A stretch of DNA of 64,000 bases from Pikeienuella litoralis (GTDB taxonomy: Bacteria; Pseudomonadota; Alphaproteobacteria; Rhodobacterales; Rhodobacteraceae): the NCBI RefSeq assembly GCF_037646705.1, contig NZ_JBBHER010000002.1, forward strand, positions 124,001 to 188,000, written 5' to 3'. The first letter of the stretch is position 1; each line of letters starts with the position of its first letter. The translations under genes were made by a program, and so were the position numbers. The notes below the pieces were generated by a model. It saw only the letters and a list, made by a program, of their open reading frames with translations, was not told where the DNA came from and did not search any database. Positions 37,539 through 46,372 of the stretch are shown here, one piece after another.

Positions 37539-38435
37539 TCAGAGCGGCGTCGGCGCCGACAGTTGATAGATTTTCAGGGCGTCCGCCTCATCGCCGCCCC
37601 GCGCCGTCAGGAGGCGGAACTGGGCCGCGGCGAGCGCGGTGAAGGGCGTTGGTGTTTTCGTCGCTTGCGCGAGCGCCGCGACCGAATCGAGATCTTTCAG
37701 CATGGTGTAGGCGTGGCCGAGCGGCGGCTCGTGGATCGCCGCCACCATCCGCGGCACGAAAAGCTGCAGAGGCGCCGAATCCGCGAAACCGCCGCTGAGC
37801 GCCTCCGGCAGCCGCGCGGCGTCGACCCCGGCGTTGACGGCGAGCCGGGTCGCCTCCGCCAGCACCGCCATGGTGCAGCCGACGATCACCTGATTGCAGA
37901 GCTTGGTGGTCTGCCCGGCGCCGCTCGGCCCCATCAGCGTGAAGCGCGCGGCCATGGCGAGGACGACCGGCTTCACGCGCTCGAACGCCGCCTCCGGCCC
38001 TCCGGCCATGATCGCGAGGTCGCCCTTCTCCGCGCCCGGAACGCCGCCGGAGACCGGCGCGTCGATCCAGATCATTCCACTCTCCCGCTCCAGCCGCGCG
38101 GCCATCTCCCGGGTGGCGTCGGGCGAGATCGACGAGAAGTCGACCAGGACGGCGCCCTTTCGCGCGCCTTCGGCGACGCCGCCGGGGCCGAAGACGGCGG
38201 CCTCCATCGCCGCGGTGTCGGTCAGGCAGGTGAAGACGATATCCGTGTCCGCGGCGACGCCCGCCGGGCCGCTTGCGCCTCGCGCGCCCGCCGCGATCAG
38301 CGGCGCGGCCTTCGCCTCGGTCCGGTTCCAGACTGTGAGCGGATAGCCGGCGGCGAGCAGCCGCCGCGCCATCGGCGCGCCCATCAGCCCGAGGCCGATA
38401 TAGCCGAGCCTCGGCGTGGGAGTTTCCTTCACCAT
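37539..38435 (-). CDS. HIBADH-family NAD(P)-dependent dehydrogenase
   Basis: 298-aa beta-hydroxyacid dehydrogenase. The N-terminal Rossmann motif is LGYIGLGLMGAPMARRLL, the substrate loop is IDAPVSGGVPGAEKG near 115-130, and the catalytic lysine lies in GQTTKLCNQVIVG near 170. The family includes 3-hydroxyisobutyrate dehydrogenase and tartronate semialdehyde reductase (GarR/GlxR). It is encoded between an IlvD/Edd-type dehydratase and TRAP genes, so reduction of an aldehyde-acid intermediate in sugar acid breakdown is the best guess. It lies 25 bp after the dehydratase gene. Confidence 0.9.
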   Translation of the reverse strand: MVKETPTPRLGYIGLGLMGAPMARRLLAAGYPLTVWNRTEAKAAPLIAAGARGASGPAGVAADTDIVFTCLTDTAAMEAAVFGPGGVAEGARKGAVLVDFSSISPDATREMAARLERESGMIWIDAPVSGGVPGAEKGDLAIMAGGPEAAFERVKPVVLAMAARFTLMGPSGAGQTTKLCNQVIVGCTMAVLAEATRLAVNAGVDAARLPEALSGGFADSAPLQLFVPRMVAAIHEPPLGHAYTMLKDLDSVAALAQATKTPTPFTALAAAQFRLLTARGGDEADALKIYQLSAPTPL

Positions 38436-38460
38436 CGGTCTCTTTCCCTGGCGCGCGGCC

Positions 38461-40176
38461 TCACCAGTGCGGCTTTTCAGGCCAGACCGCCCCGCCGGCG
38501 TGAGTCACGGCGCCTTCATGCGCCTGGCCGACGGTCGCGGCGTATTTGGCCAGCAATCCCGCGGGATGATTTGGCTCGCGCGGGGTCCACCGCTCGCGGC
38601 GCGCCTTCATCTCCGCATCCGAGACAGCGATCGTGATCGTCGACGCGTCGGCGTCGATGGTGATCCGGTCGCCGTTCTCGACCAGGGCGATCGGCCCGCC
38701 GATGGCGGCCTCGGGCGACGCGTAGCCGATGCACATGCCCCGGGAGGCGCCGGAAAACCGCCCGTCGGTCAGCAACGCGACATCCTCGCCCATGCCGTGG
38801 CCGTAGATCACCGCGGTGAGGCCGAGCATCTCCCGCATGCCGGGGCCGCCTCTCGGCCCTTCGTTCCGGACGATGAGCACTTCGCCCTTCTGGTAGTCGC
38901 GCTTGGAGATGACGGCGATGGCCTCGTCCTCGCTCTCGAAAACGCGCGCGGTTCCTTCGAAACGATGGGATTTCAGCCCCGCGACCTTCAGGAGCGCGCC
39001 ATCGGGGCAAAGATTGCCCTTCAGCACGGTGACGCCCCCGCTCTTCATGATCGGGTTCGAGAGCGGGCGGATCACCTTTCCGTCGGGGGCGGGCGCGCCG
39101 GCGGCTTCCTCGGCGAGGGTGCGGCCGGTGACCGTCAGCGTGTCGCCATGCATGTAGCCGGCGTTGATCAGCTCGCGGATCACGACCAGCGCGCCGCCGA
39201 TGTCGAAAACGTCCTTGGCGTGATACTGGCCGCCGGGCTTCAGATCGCCGATGAACGGCGTGCGCTGGAGCACCTCGGCCACGTCCGCCATGGTGAACCG
39301 GATGCCGGCCTCATGCGCGATGGCCGGGATATGAAGCGCGGCGTTGGTGGAGCCGCCGGTCGCCGCGACGATGGCGGCGGCGTTCTCCAGCGCCTTCCGG
39401 GTGACGATGTCGCGCGGGAGCGGCCCGCCGCCCTCGATCGCCCGCATCACCAGTTCGCCCGCGCGCTTGCAGGCGATGATGCGCTCCGAATAGACGCCGG
39501 GAATCATCGACACGTTGGGAACCGTGAGGCCGAGCGCCTCCGAGACCATCCCCATCGTGTTGGCGGTGAACTGCCCGGCGCAGGAGCCGATGCTCGGCAG
39601 GCAGGAATGCTCCATCACCTGAAGCTCGGCCTCCGTCATCCGCCCGGCCTGCACCGCGCCGACGCCCTCATAGGCGTCGAGGACGGAGACGTCCCGCCCC
39701 TGAAACCGCCCGGGGAGCGCGGAGCCGCCATAGATGAAGACCGACGGCACGTTGCAGCGGACCATGCCCATCATCACGCCGGGCAGGGTCTTGTCGCAGC
39801 CGCCGAACCCGACCAGCCCGTCATAGGCGTGGCCATGCATCACCGCCTCGATGCTGTCGGCGATCAGCTCGCGGCTGACGAGGGAGAATTTCATGCCCTC
39901 GTGGTTCATCCCGATTCCGTCGGAGACCGAGATGGTGGTGAACTCGCGCGGCGTTCCGCCGGCGATGTGGACGCCGTCCTTGGCGTATCGCACCTGCGAT
40001 TCATGGGTCATGTTGCAGGGAGTCTGCTCACCCTTCTGGCTGACGACGCCGATCATCGGCCGCGCGATCGCGGCGTCGTCCAGCCCCATCGCGCGCATGA
40101 AGGCGCGGTGCGGCGCGCGATCGATCCCATCCGTCGTGATCCGCGAACGGAGCTTTCTGTTCGTTTGATCCACCAT
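38461..40176 (-). CDS. IlvD/Edd-family dehydratase
   Basis: 571-aa iron-sulfur dehydratase of the IlvD/Edd family. The cluster cysteines appear in EQTPCNMTH near residue 54, GFGGCDKTLPG near 124 and SIGSCAGQFTANTMGM near 197. The closing LLTDGRFSGASRGMCIG block is intact. The best match in style is dihydroxy-acid dehydratase, but this gene leads an operon with a HIBADH-type reductase and a TRAP transporter, not branched-chain genes. Acting on a sugar acid such as an aldonate is therefore equally likely. GGGGGAGC 6 nt before ATG 40176. It is probably under its own promoter in the gap to 40267. Confidence 0.9.
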   Translation of the reverse strand: MVDQTNRKLRSRITTDGIDRAPHRAFMRAMGLDDAAIARPMIGVVSQKGEQTPCNMTHESQVRYAKDGVHIAGGTPREFTTISVSDGIGMNHEGMKFSLVSRELIADSIEAVMHGHAYDGLVGFGGCDKTLPGVMMGMVRCNVPSVFIYGGSALPGRFQGRDVSVLDAYEGVGAVQAGRMTEAELQVMEHSCLPSIGSCAGQFTANTMGMVSEALGLTVPNVSMIPGVYSERIIACKRAGELVMRAIEGGGPLPRDIVTRKALENAAAIVAATGGSTNAALHIPAIAHEAGIRFTMADVAEVLQRTPFIGDLKPGGQYHAKDVFDIGGALVVIRELINAGYMHGDTLTVTGRTLAEEAAGAPAPDGKVIRPLSNPIMKSGGVTVLKGNLCPDGALLKVAGLKSHRFEGTARVFESEDEAIAVISKRDYQKGEVLIVRNEGPRGGPGMREMLGLTAVIYGHGMGEDVALLTDGRFSGASRGMCIGYASPEAAIGGPIALVENGDRITIDADASTITIAVSDAEMKARRERWTPREPNHPAGLLAKYAATVGQAHEGAVTHAGGAVWPEKPHW

Positions 40177-40242
40177 TGGTTCGCTCCCCCTGCCTCTGTA
40201 AACGCGGTCTCACTTAACAGTCTTCGGAGAGTTTTTGTCCAG

Positions 40243-40266
40243 CCTTCGACGCCGCGGCGTCGAAGG
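40243..40266 (-). terminator. 24-nt perfect palindrome after the HlyD gene
   Basis: CCTTCGACGCC (40243-40253) and GGCGTCGAAGG (40256-40266) form an 11-bp perfect stem around GC. It starts 2 nt after the stop of the minus-strand HlyD gene. The following sequence on that strand is not U-rich. It probably ends or protects the type I secretion mRNA and separates it from the dehydratase operon. Confidence 0.55.
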
Positions 40267-40267
40267 G

Positions 40268-41605
40268 TCAATCCTCGCGGAACGCCTTGTTGAAATAATC
40301 GGTGAACGGCTTGGTGAGATAGGAGAACGGGGACCGGTCTCCGGTCCGGATATAGACCTCGACCGGCATGCCGGCGATCAGCTCCACATCGCCGAGCTTG
40401 TCGAGTTCGCCCGGGTCGATCTTCAACTGTATGAGATAATAGGACCGTCCGATCTGCTCGTTCGTGAACGCGTCGGGCGAAATCTGGATGACTTTGCCGG
40501 CGACGTCGGGCGTCGTCCGCGCGGAGAAGGCCGAGAACCGAAGACGCGAGGCCTGGCCGGGATAGACCTGGTCGATGTTGCTGGTCTCGAGCTCGGCTTC
40601 GACGATCAGGCCGGCGTCCGAAGGGACGATGTAGAGAATCGGCTCCGCCGCCCGGACGACGCTCCGGAGCGCGAAGACGGTCATGCCGATGACCCGGCCG
40701 GGACGAGGCGCGCGGATCTCCAGCCTGTCGATCCGCTCGAGAAGCGAATTTCGCTTCTCGCGCAATTCGTTCTCTCGGGCTTCGTTGTCGCGCATCTCGG
40801 TGATCGCCGCCTCCCGGGTTGTGGAGCCGATGCCGAGGATCTGCATCTCGATTTCGGAGATCTGGCCGCGAAGGCGCGCGATATTGGCGATCAGATCGCC
40901 CCGCTGCCCGAGGAGCCGCGCGTTTTCACGCTCGAGCGAGAGCACGCGGCTCGCCTGCGCGAGGCCCTTCTTCTGCAGCTCTTTCAGGTTGTTGAGCTCC
41001 TGCTCGACGAATTCGAGCTGTTTGACCATCGCTTCCTGCTGCGCCTCCGCGCCCACGATTTCCTCGCGGACCTGCGCCTGACGTTCGCGGAGCTGCTGGA
41101 TCTGGCTCTTCGCCGTGACGGCGCGGGCGATGAACATCTGCCGCTGGCCTTCGATCAGCGATGCGATCTTGGGGTCGGTGGCGCCGAGGGCGAGCAATTC
41201 CTCGTCGAACACCGGCTCTTCCCGGTCGAGTTGTTCGGCGGCGAGGCGCCCGCGCCGGGCCATCAGCTCATAGAGCTGGCCCTCGACAATGGCGAGTTCG
41301 GCGCGGATCAGCTTGTCGTCGAGGCGGATCAGCGGCTCGCCGGCGGCGACCGTCTGGCCTTCCCTGACGAGGATTTCCTTCACGACGCCGCCTTCGGGAT
41401 GCTCGACGACCTGACGTTCGGATTCGACCTTCAGCTTGCCCTGCGCGACGATGGCGCCGGAGATCGAGGTGAAGGTGGACCAGCCCCCGACGCCGAGGAC
41501 GAGCGCCGCAAGGGTCAGGACGCCCAGCCAGAGATGACGGTTGGCCGACCAGCGGCGCGCGGTCTCCCGGCGAAGTTCGGCGTTGTCGGTCACCGCTCTA
41601 GTCAT
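40268..41605 (-). CDS. Type I secretion periplasmic adaptor (HlyD family)
   Basis: 445-aa membrane fusion protein linking the inner-membrane ABC exporter to a TolC-type channel. It has a short cytoplasmic N-terminus, one helix at about 26-46 (LWLGVLTLAALVLGVGGWST), the lipoyl half motif VVEHPEGGVVKEILVREG near 70-87, long coiled coils (residues 95-290), and the returning lipoyl and beta-barrel part (LEIRAPRPGRVIGMTVF). It ends in the T1SS-type RSPFSYLTKPFTDYFNKAF tail. It overlaps the ABC gene by 8 nt. Confidence 0.94.
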   Translation of the reverse strand: MTRAVTDNAELRRETARRWSANRHLWLGVLTLAALVLGVGGWSTFTSISGAIVAQGKLKVESERQVVEHPEGGVVKEILVREGQTVAAGEPLIRLDDKLIRAELAIVEGQLYELMARRGRLAAEQLDREEPVFDEELLALGATDPKIASLIEGQRQMFIARAVTAKSQIQQLRERQAQVREEIVGAEAQQEAMVKQLEFVEQELNNLKELQKKGLAQASRVLSLERENARLLGQRGDLIANIARLRGQISEIEMQILGIGSTTREAAITEMRDNEARENELREKRNSLLERIDRLEIRAPRPGRVIGMTVFALRSVVRAAEPILYIVPSDAGLIVEAELETSNIDQVYPGQASRLRFSAFSARTTPDVAGKVIQISPDAFTNEQIGRSYYLIQLKIDPGELDKLGDVELIAGMPVEVYIRTGDRSPFSYLTKPFTDYFNKAFRED

Positions 41606-43391
41606 TTTCTTTACTCGCGGTGGGGGTGGGTTGGGTCTTCACGGCGCCGACCGGCTTCTCGGCCGGAGGTTTAGGCCGCTCCTGGGCCAGGCGCCGATGG
41701 TTGGCGGTCGTCTGACGCAACACGTCGTTCTTCGGGCCGAACGCCCGCGGCTGCCCTCGCTCCACCATCAGGAGAAGATCGCACGCGGCGATGGCGCTCG
41801 GCCGGTGCGCCATGATGATGACGGTGCGCCCCCGCTTTTTCGCCTCGATGATGGCGGTGACCAGCGCCTGTTCGCCCTCTGCGTCCAGATTGGAGTTCGG
41901 CTCGTCGAGAACCAGAACCGCCGGATCCCGATAGAGCGCGCGCGCCAACGCGATCCGCTGGCGCTGGCCGCCGGAGAGCCGGCCCCCGGACGGGCCCGCC
42001 GGCGTGTCATAGCCGTTTGGCAGATGGAGGATCATGTCATGCGCGCCGGCGCGTTTCGCCGCCAGCACCACCGCTTCGGGGTCCATCTCATCATCGAGTC
42101 TGGCGATGTTTTCGGCCACGGTCGCTTCGAACAGCGAGACGTCCTGGGGCAGGTAGCCCATGTGCCTGCCGAGCGTGTCGTCGTCGAACTGGTCGAGCGC
42201 GGCGCCATCGAGGCGAATTACGCCTTGCGCAGGCCTCCAGATATTGACCAGCGCCCGCGCCAATGTCGATTTCCCGGAGGCCGAAGGCCCGATCACGCCG
42301 AGCGCGGAGCCCGGCTCGATGCTGAAGTTGACGCCGCGAAGCGTCGGCTCCCGCTCCCCCGGCGCGACGATCGAAAGGTTCTGCACGTCGATTCGCCCTT
42401 TCGGGGCCGGGAGCGGGGTCCGCGGCCGCTGAGCGGGGGTCCGGGCCAGCAAATCCGAGAGATTGTTCCAGCTGTCCTTCGCGCGCTGAATGTTGGACCA
42501 TTGGCCGATCGCCTGCTCCACCGGCGAGAGCGCGCGGCCGAGGAGGATGGAGCCGGCGATCATCATGCCGGGCGTGATGATATGCTGGATCGCCAGCCAC
42601 GCGCCGAGCGCGAGCATCGCCGACTGGAGGAAGAACCGCAGCGTCTTCGACGTGGTGGCGTAGCTTCCCGTGCTGTCGGAGGCGCGCACGCTCGAGTCGA
42701 GCGCGAGTTCCCGGTGCTTGCGCCATTTGCCGAGCGCGGCGCCGCGCATCCCGAGCGCCTGCACCGTCTCGCCCTCGCGCCGAAGCGCTTCCGAGAACGC
42801 CTCGGACTGCGCGGAAGCGCGTTGGCTTTCCGCCATCGGTTTGCGCGACGCCCATTCGTTCAGGATCGTGATGCCAAGAAGAAGCGCGCCGCCGACAATC
42901 GCCAGCACCCCGAGCTGCCAGTGGAAAATGAAGATGACGACGATGAAGATCGGCGCCCATGGCATGTCGAAAATGGCGAAAGGCGCCGGCGAGGAGAGAA
43001 CCCGCTGGATGGTCTCGAGATCACGCAACCCGCTCTGCGGCCGCGATCTTTCCGAGGGCGCCACGGCGCGGCGAAGAACGGCGTCGAACACCCGCTTGTC
43101 CAACAGATCCTGGAAGCGCGCGCCGGCGCGGGCCAGCACGCGGGTGCGCGCGTAGTCCAGAAGGCCCATGAACAGGAAAAGCGCCGTGACCAGCCCGAAA
43201 AGCGCGACCAGCGTCGCCTCCGAGTTCGAGGCGAGCACCCGGTCATAGACCTGCAGCATGAAGAGCGGCCCCGTCAGCATCAGGATGTTGACGAACGCGC
43301 TGAACACGCCGACGCCCGCCAGAAGCCGCTTGGAGGCGAAGAGCGCGCCGCGTAATTCGCGCCGGCCGGCGGTGGACTCTGTGTCTGACAT
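41598..43391 (-). CDS. Type I secretion ABC transporter (PrtD-like permease/ATPase)
   Basis: 597-aa half-size exporter: an ABC membrane domain of about six helices (residues 20-330), then the ATPase domain with Walker A GPSASGKSTLA, Q-loop GYLPQDVSLF, signature LSGGQRQRIALARAL and Walker B AVLVLDEPNSNLD. It has no N-terminal C39 peptidase, so the substrate probably carries an uncleaved C-terminal signal (RTX-type exoprotein). Overlaps the HlyD gene. Neither an RTX substrate nor a TolC gene is in the window. GAGGCG lies before ATG 43391. Confidence 0.94.
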   Translation of the reverse strand: MSDTESTAGRRELRGALFASKRLLAGVGVFSAFVNILMLTGPLFMLQVYDRVLASNSEATLVALFGLVTALFLFMGLLDYARTRVLARAGARFQDLLDKRVFDAVLRRAVAPSERSRPQSGLRDLETIQRVLSSPAPFAIFDMPWAPIFIVVIFIFHWQLGVLAIVGGALLLGITILNEWASRKPMAESQRASAQSEAFSEALRREGETVQALGMRGAALGKWRKHRELALDSSVRASDSTGSYATTSKTLRFFLQSAMLALGAWLAIQHIITPGMMIAGSILLGRALSPVEQAIGQWSNIQRAKDSWNNLSDLLARTPAQRPRTPLPAPKGRIDVQNLSIVAPGEREPTLRGVNFSIEPGSALGVIGPSASGKSTLARALVNIWRPAQGVIRLDGAALDQFDDDTLGRHMGYLPQDVSLFEATVAENIARLDDEMDPEAVVLAAKRAGAHDMILHLPNGYDTPAGPSGGRLSGGQRQRIALARALYRDPAVLVLDEPNSNLDAEGEQALVTAIIEAKKRGRTVIIMAHRPSAIAACDLLLMVERGQPRAFGPKNDVLRQTTANHRRLAQERPKPPAEKPVGAVKTQPTPTASKEND

Positions 43392-43494
43392 AACGCCTCT
43401 ATAACACTCGGGATGTTAACTGAGCCTGCCCCCGACTCGTGTATGGTGCGCTTACTGTACATCGCTGCGCCGTGGCGGAACGTCGCTGCGCACA

Positions 43495-43512
43495 CTGTGA
43501 TCATGATCACAG
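43495..43512. promoter_or_regulatory. Perfect CRP/FNR-type palindrome between T1SS and mlaA
   Basis: CTGTGATCATGATCACAG is an 18-nt perfect palindrome that exactly contains the CRP consensus TGTGA-N6-TCACA. It lies about midway between the divergent genes: its centre is about 106 nt before the mlaA ATG and 112 nt before the ABC exporter ATG. It could therefore serve either promoter. Binding by a CRP/FNR-family regulator is inferred from the consensus. Confidence 0.6.
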
Positions 43513-43609
43513 CCGCGAATCACGGCGCAACTTGCGCGGCGGCGGCGGCTGGGGCAATAGGGCGGGCGCGAATTTGATGGGTGACGTTAAAAGGTCTGGA
43601 GAGACGTGG

Positions 43610-44374
43610 ATGAAAAGCGATTGTTTGCGAACCGCACTCCGGGCGTCGTTTGGCGTCACGGCTCTTTTCACGGCCGGTTGCGTCGCTGCGCCGGCGGTGG
43701 ACGGAGAACTGATCGCCGATCCCTATGAAGAGACGAACAGAGCGGTCCACGCCTTCAACAAGGACGTCGACACCCTCCTCCTGCGGCCGGTGGCGGAGGG
43801 ATATGACTTGTTCACGCCGGATCTGGTCAAATTCCTGGTCAGCAATGAGCTGAACTATCTGAGCCTGCCGAGGATTTTTCTCAATCGTCTGTTGCAGGGC
43901 GATCTAGAGGAGGCGGGCGCCGCGCTGGCGCGGTTCGCGCTCAACACCACGATCGGCGCGGTCGGGCTGCTCGATCCGGCGACGGAATTCGGGCTGCCGC
44001 ATACGCAGACCGATTTCGGCGTCACTCTCGCGGCGTGGGGCGCCGAGGAGGGCGTCTATCATGAGGTTCCGATCTTCGGGCCGAGAACGTCACGCGATGC
44101 GGTCGGACTCGTCGGTCAGGTCTTGCTCGATCCGGCCATCCTCATCACGTTCGGCGTCGTGGACGCGCCGGCTACGGTCACAACGCTGGAATACGGCCGT
44201 TTGGGCATGGACCCCGTGAACAGCCGCTACGAGAATGCGGAGCTTGTGGATCAGCTCCTCTACGAATCCGAAGATAGCTATATTTCGATTCGCAGCGGGT
44301 ATGTTCAATCTCGCCGACGGCAGGTCGCCGGAGAGACGAACGTGGATGAATTGCCGGACATATTCGCTGAGTGA
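43610..44374 (+). CDS. mlaA: MlaA (VacJ) phospholipid-transport lipoprotein
   Basis: 254-aa outer-membrane lipoprotein that removes misplaced phospholipids from the outer leaflet, in the Mla pathway. The signal ends at a lipobox TAGC (C near residue 24), followed by DPYEETNRAVHAFNKDVDTLLLRPVAEGYD, the family's opening. The conserved LNRLLQGDLEEAGAALARFALNTTIGAVGLLDPA and TQTDFGVTLAAWG blocks are present in order. ATG 43610 with GGAGAG upstream; it is followed after 28 bp by the mlaC-like gene. The mlaFEDB transporter genes are elsewhere. Confidence 0.94.
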   Translation: MKSDCLRTALRASFGVTALFTAGCVAAPAVDGELIADPYEETNRAVHAFNKDVDTLLLRPVAEGYDLFTPDLVKFLVSNELNYLSLPRIFLNRLLQGDLEEAGAALARFALNTTIGAVGLLDPATEFGLPHTQTDFGVTLAAWGAEEGVYHEVPIFGPRTSRDAVGLVGQVLLDPAILITFGVVDAPATVTTLEYGRLGMDPVNSRYENAELVDQLLYESEDSYISIRSGYVQSRRRQVAGETNVDELPDIFAE

Positions 44375-44402
44375 GGCGGGCGTCCGGCGCGTGGAGGCGC
44401 AG

Positions 44403-45017
44403 ATGAAGATGATGGATCTTTCACGGCGGGGGGCGCTCGCGCTCGCATGCGGCGGTTTTCTCGCGCTCCGCGCCGTCCGGGCTTCGGCGCTCTCGACGGA
44501 CGATGCGGAGCGCTTCGTCACCGGCGTGATCGAAGATCTGCGCAAGCTGATAAACGACGGGCGCGACGGCGCCGAGGGGGCGGCGGAGTTTCTCGCGCTT
44601 CTGGAGCGGAAAAGCGCGCTTGACGCCGTTGGCAAATTCGCGGTCGGCCGCACCTGGCGGGAAATGAGCCCGGCGCAGCGCGACGCCTATCAGAAGGCGT
44701 TCAGAGGCTATATCTCGCGCACCTACCAGAACCGTTTCGACGAGTATAACGGTGAGGATATCATCGTCTCGGGCGCGGTCGACGCCGGCGCGAAGGGAAT
44801 TCTGGTCAAGAGCAAGCTGACGCGGGCCTCGGCGGAGCCGGTCGACCTTGAATGGCTGGTCACGGATCGGAGCGGAAAGCCGCTTCTTTCGGATGTGGTG
44901 TTCGAGGGGGTCTCGCTCGCGATCACGCTTCGGGAGACGTTCGGCGGAATGCTCGAGAAGCGGAAAGGCGATATCGACGCCTTCACCATGGATCTCGGCG
45001 AGTCGTCCGGGGCCTGA
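44403..45017 (+). CDS. mlaC: MlaC-family phospholipid-binding protein
   Basis: 204-aa periplasmic shuttle that carries phospholipid between MlaA and the MlaFEDB complex. The signal is MKMMDLSRRGALALACGGFLALR with a Tat-like RR followed by a hydrophobic stretch. The Tol/MlaC fold then shows WREMSPAQRDAYQKAFRGYISRTYQNRFDEY and the closing VSLAITLRETFGGMLEK. GGAGG 5 nt upstream fixes ATG 44403. It forms an operon with mlaA, downstream of the CRP-like palindrome. Confidence 0.92.
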   Translation: MKMMDLSRRGALALACGGFLALRAVRASALSTDDAERFVTGVIEDLRKLINDGRDGAEGAAEFLALLERKSALDAVGKFAVGRTWREMSPAQRDAYQKAFRGYISRTYQNRFDEYNGEDIIVSGAVDAGAKGILVKSKLTRASAEPVDLEWLVTDRSGKPLLSDVVFEGVSLAITLRETFGGMLEKRKGDIDAFTMDLGESSGA

Positions 45018-45058
45018 CGGCCCCGGCGCGGTTTGTCGTCAGCCCGCGGCCATCGCCG

Positions 45059-45754
45059 TCAGTCGACATAGCGGGTGTTGTCGCTGGCGAGCAGCTCGGC
45101 GATCGACTCGGGCAGCTTGAGCCCCTTGGCGACTTCGGCGTCGAGATCCGCCTCCAGCTGGCGGACGACTTCGAGTTGGGCGAGCACGCTGTCCAGCTGC
45201 TCGAAAGGAACGACGACGACGCCGTCGCGGTCCGCGACGATCATGTCGCCGGTCTCGACCTCGCGTCCGCCGATCTGGATCGGCAGGCCGATCCGGCCCG
45301 GCCCGTTGGAGACCGGCGAGGCGGGATTCAGGCCCGTGCACCAGACCGGGAGCCCGACCTCGACAAGGCCCGCATAGTCGCGCATGGGCCCATCGGTCAC
45401 GAATCCCGCGGCGCCGGCGTTCTTCATCATTCCCGTCGCCCGGTCGCCCGCCGCGGCGGCGCCCTGATGGGCGCCGAAGGCGGAGACCACGATATCGCCC
45501 GGCTGGATGAAGGCGAGCGACGCGATCAGCGCCAGAATTTCGCCCGCCCCGCAATCCACGGTCAGCGCCGGACCGGCGGCGACGCAGCGGATATCCAGCC
45601 CGTCGCCGAGCGGCCGAAGCCCGAGAAGCGCGCCGGAGCCGTACATCGCATCCGCGACGAAGCTCGACGGCGTGTTCTGAAACGCCGCGATCTGGCTGGC
45701 GGTCGGGCGCCGGTCAGGGCGACGAATGGTTAATGTGGCTGGCCCTTCGATCAT
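45059..45754 (-). CDS. RraA-family protein (HMG/CHA aldolase-like)
   Basis: 231-aa protein of the RraA/MenG-like fold. The family's Gly-rich block GAAAAGDRATGMMKNAGAAG lies near 105-124, with FVTDGPMRDYAGL next, where the D-x-x-x-R-D cluster binds the divalent metal and pyruvate in the aldolases. A GDMIVADRDGVVVVP strand closes the active site. The ~25-residue N-terminal extension relative to RraA suits the aldolase subgroup (4-hydroxy-4-methyl-2-oxoglutarate type). AAGGAG before ATG 45754. It stands alone; function in aromatic breakdown, or as RNase E regulator, is open. Confidence 0.85.
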   Translation of the reverse strand: MIEGPATLTIRRPDRRPTASQIAAFQNTPSSFVADAMYGSGALLGLRPLGDGLDIRCVAAGPALTVDCGAGEILALIASLAFIQPGDIVVSAFGAHQGAAAAGDRATGMMKNAGAAGFVTDGPMRDYAGLVEVGLPVWCTGLNPASPVSNGPGRIGLPIQIGGREVETGDMIVADRDGVVVVPFEQLDSVLAQLEVVRQLEADLDAEVAKGLKLPESIAELLASDNTRYVD

Positions 45755-45874
45755 TTCGCTCTCCTTGCGTTGCGGGGAGACGATGCTGTGATCCGCGGTC
45801 GATGACAAGGACTGGACATTTCCTCCGCGGCGCCGATGCTCGCGTGCTTGCGCAACGATCGAAGGAGACGCCGG

Positions 45875-46372
45875 GTGGAATATTCGCCGGAGACGGAGCT
45901 GGCTCAGACGATCGAGATCCGCCGACCCGAAGCGATGCGCTGGGCGATCCTCGTCACGCTCTTCTGCCTGACGCTGCTCTGCGGGGTGATCGGCTTCACG
46001 GCGATCGGCGGCTCGCTTGCGACGGTCATCCTCATGGCGGTGTTCATGGTGGCGCTGATCGGGCTCGGCCGGGCGCTGTTTCTGACCGATGCGGCGCGGG
46101 TCATCTTCGATGGGGGACGCCTTGTCGACGACTCCGGCCGGGAGATTTGCCGGCTCGACGAGATCGAGAAGGTCGAGCGCGGGTTCGCCCTCTTCAAACC
46201 GTCCTCCGGCTTTGTGCTGACCCTGAAAGCGCCGCGCGGGCGCGGCTGGTCGCCCGGTCTCTGGTGGCGGTTCGGGCGCCGCGTCGGGATTGGCGGCGCG
46301 ACGCCGAGCCGGGCGGGGCGCAACATGGCCGACGCGCTCAACGGCGCGCTGGCGATGCGAAGCGTCGCGTGA
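45875..46372 (+). CDS. Small membrane protein with two TM helices and a PH-like tail
   Basis: 165-aa protein of unknown function. The start is GTG 45875 with AAGGAG 8 nt upstream. Residues 20-67 make two adjacent helices (AMRWAILVTLFCLTLLCGVIG, LATVILMAVFMVALIGL), followed by a soluble domain of alternating strands (ARVIFDGGRLVDDSGREI, then CRLDEIEKVERGFALFKPSSGFVLTLKA) like the bacterial PH/YcxB-type fold. It ends with the acylated-looking tail of many small families (ADALNGALAMRSVA). Its 3' end overlaps the convergent membrane protein gene by 35 nt. Fold assignment is inference. Confidence 0.7.
   Translation: MEYSPETELAQTIEIRRPEAMRWAILVTLFCLTLLCGVIGFTAIGGSLATVILMAVFMVALIGLGRALFLTDAARVIFDGGRLVDDSGREICRLDEIEKVERGFALFKPSSGFVLTLKAPRGRGWSPGLWWRFGRRVGIGGATPSRAGRNMADALNGALAMRSVA

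Noticed and set aside
43439..43609. N-terminal extension of mlaA
   Set aside because: It contains the palindrome, and the lipoprotein signal begins at 43610.
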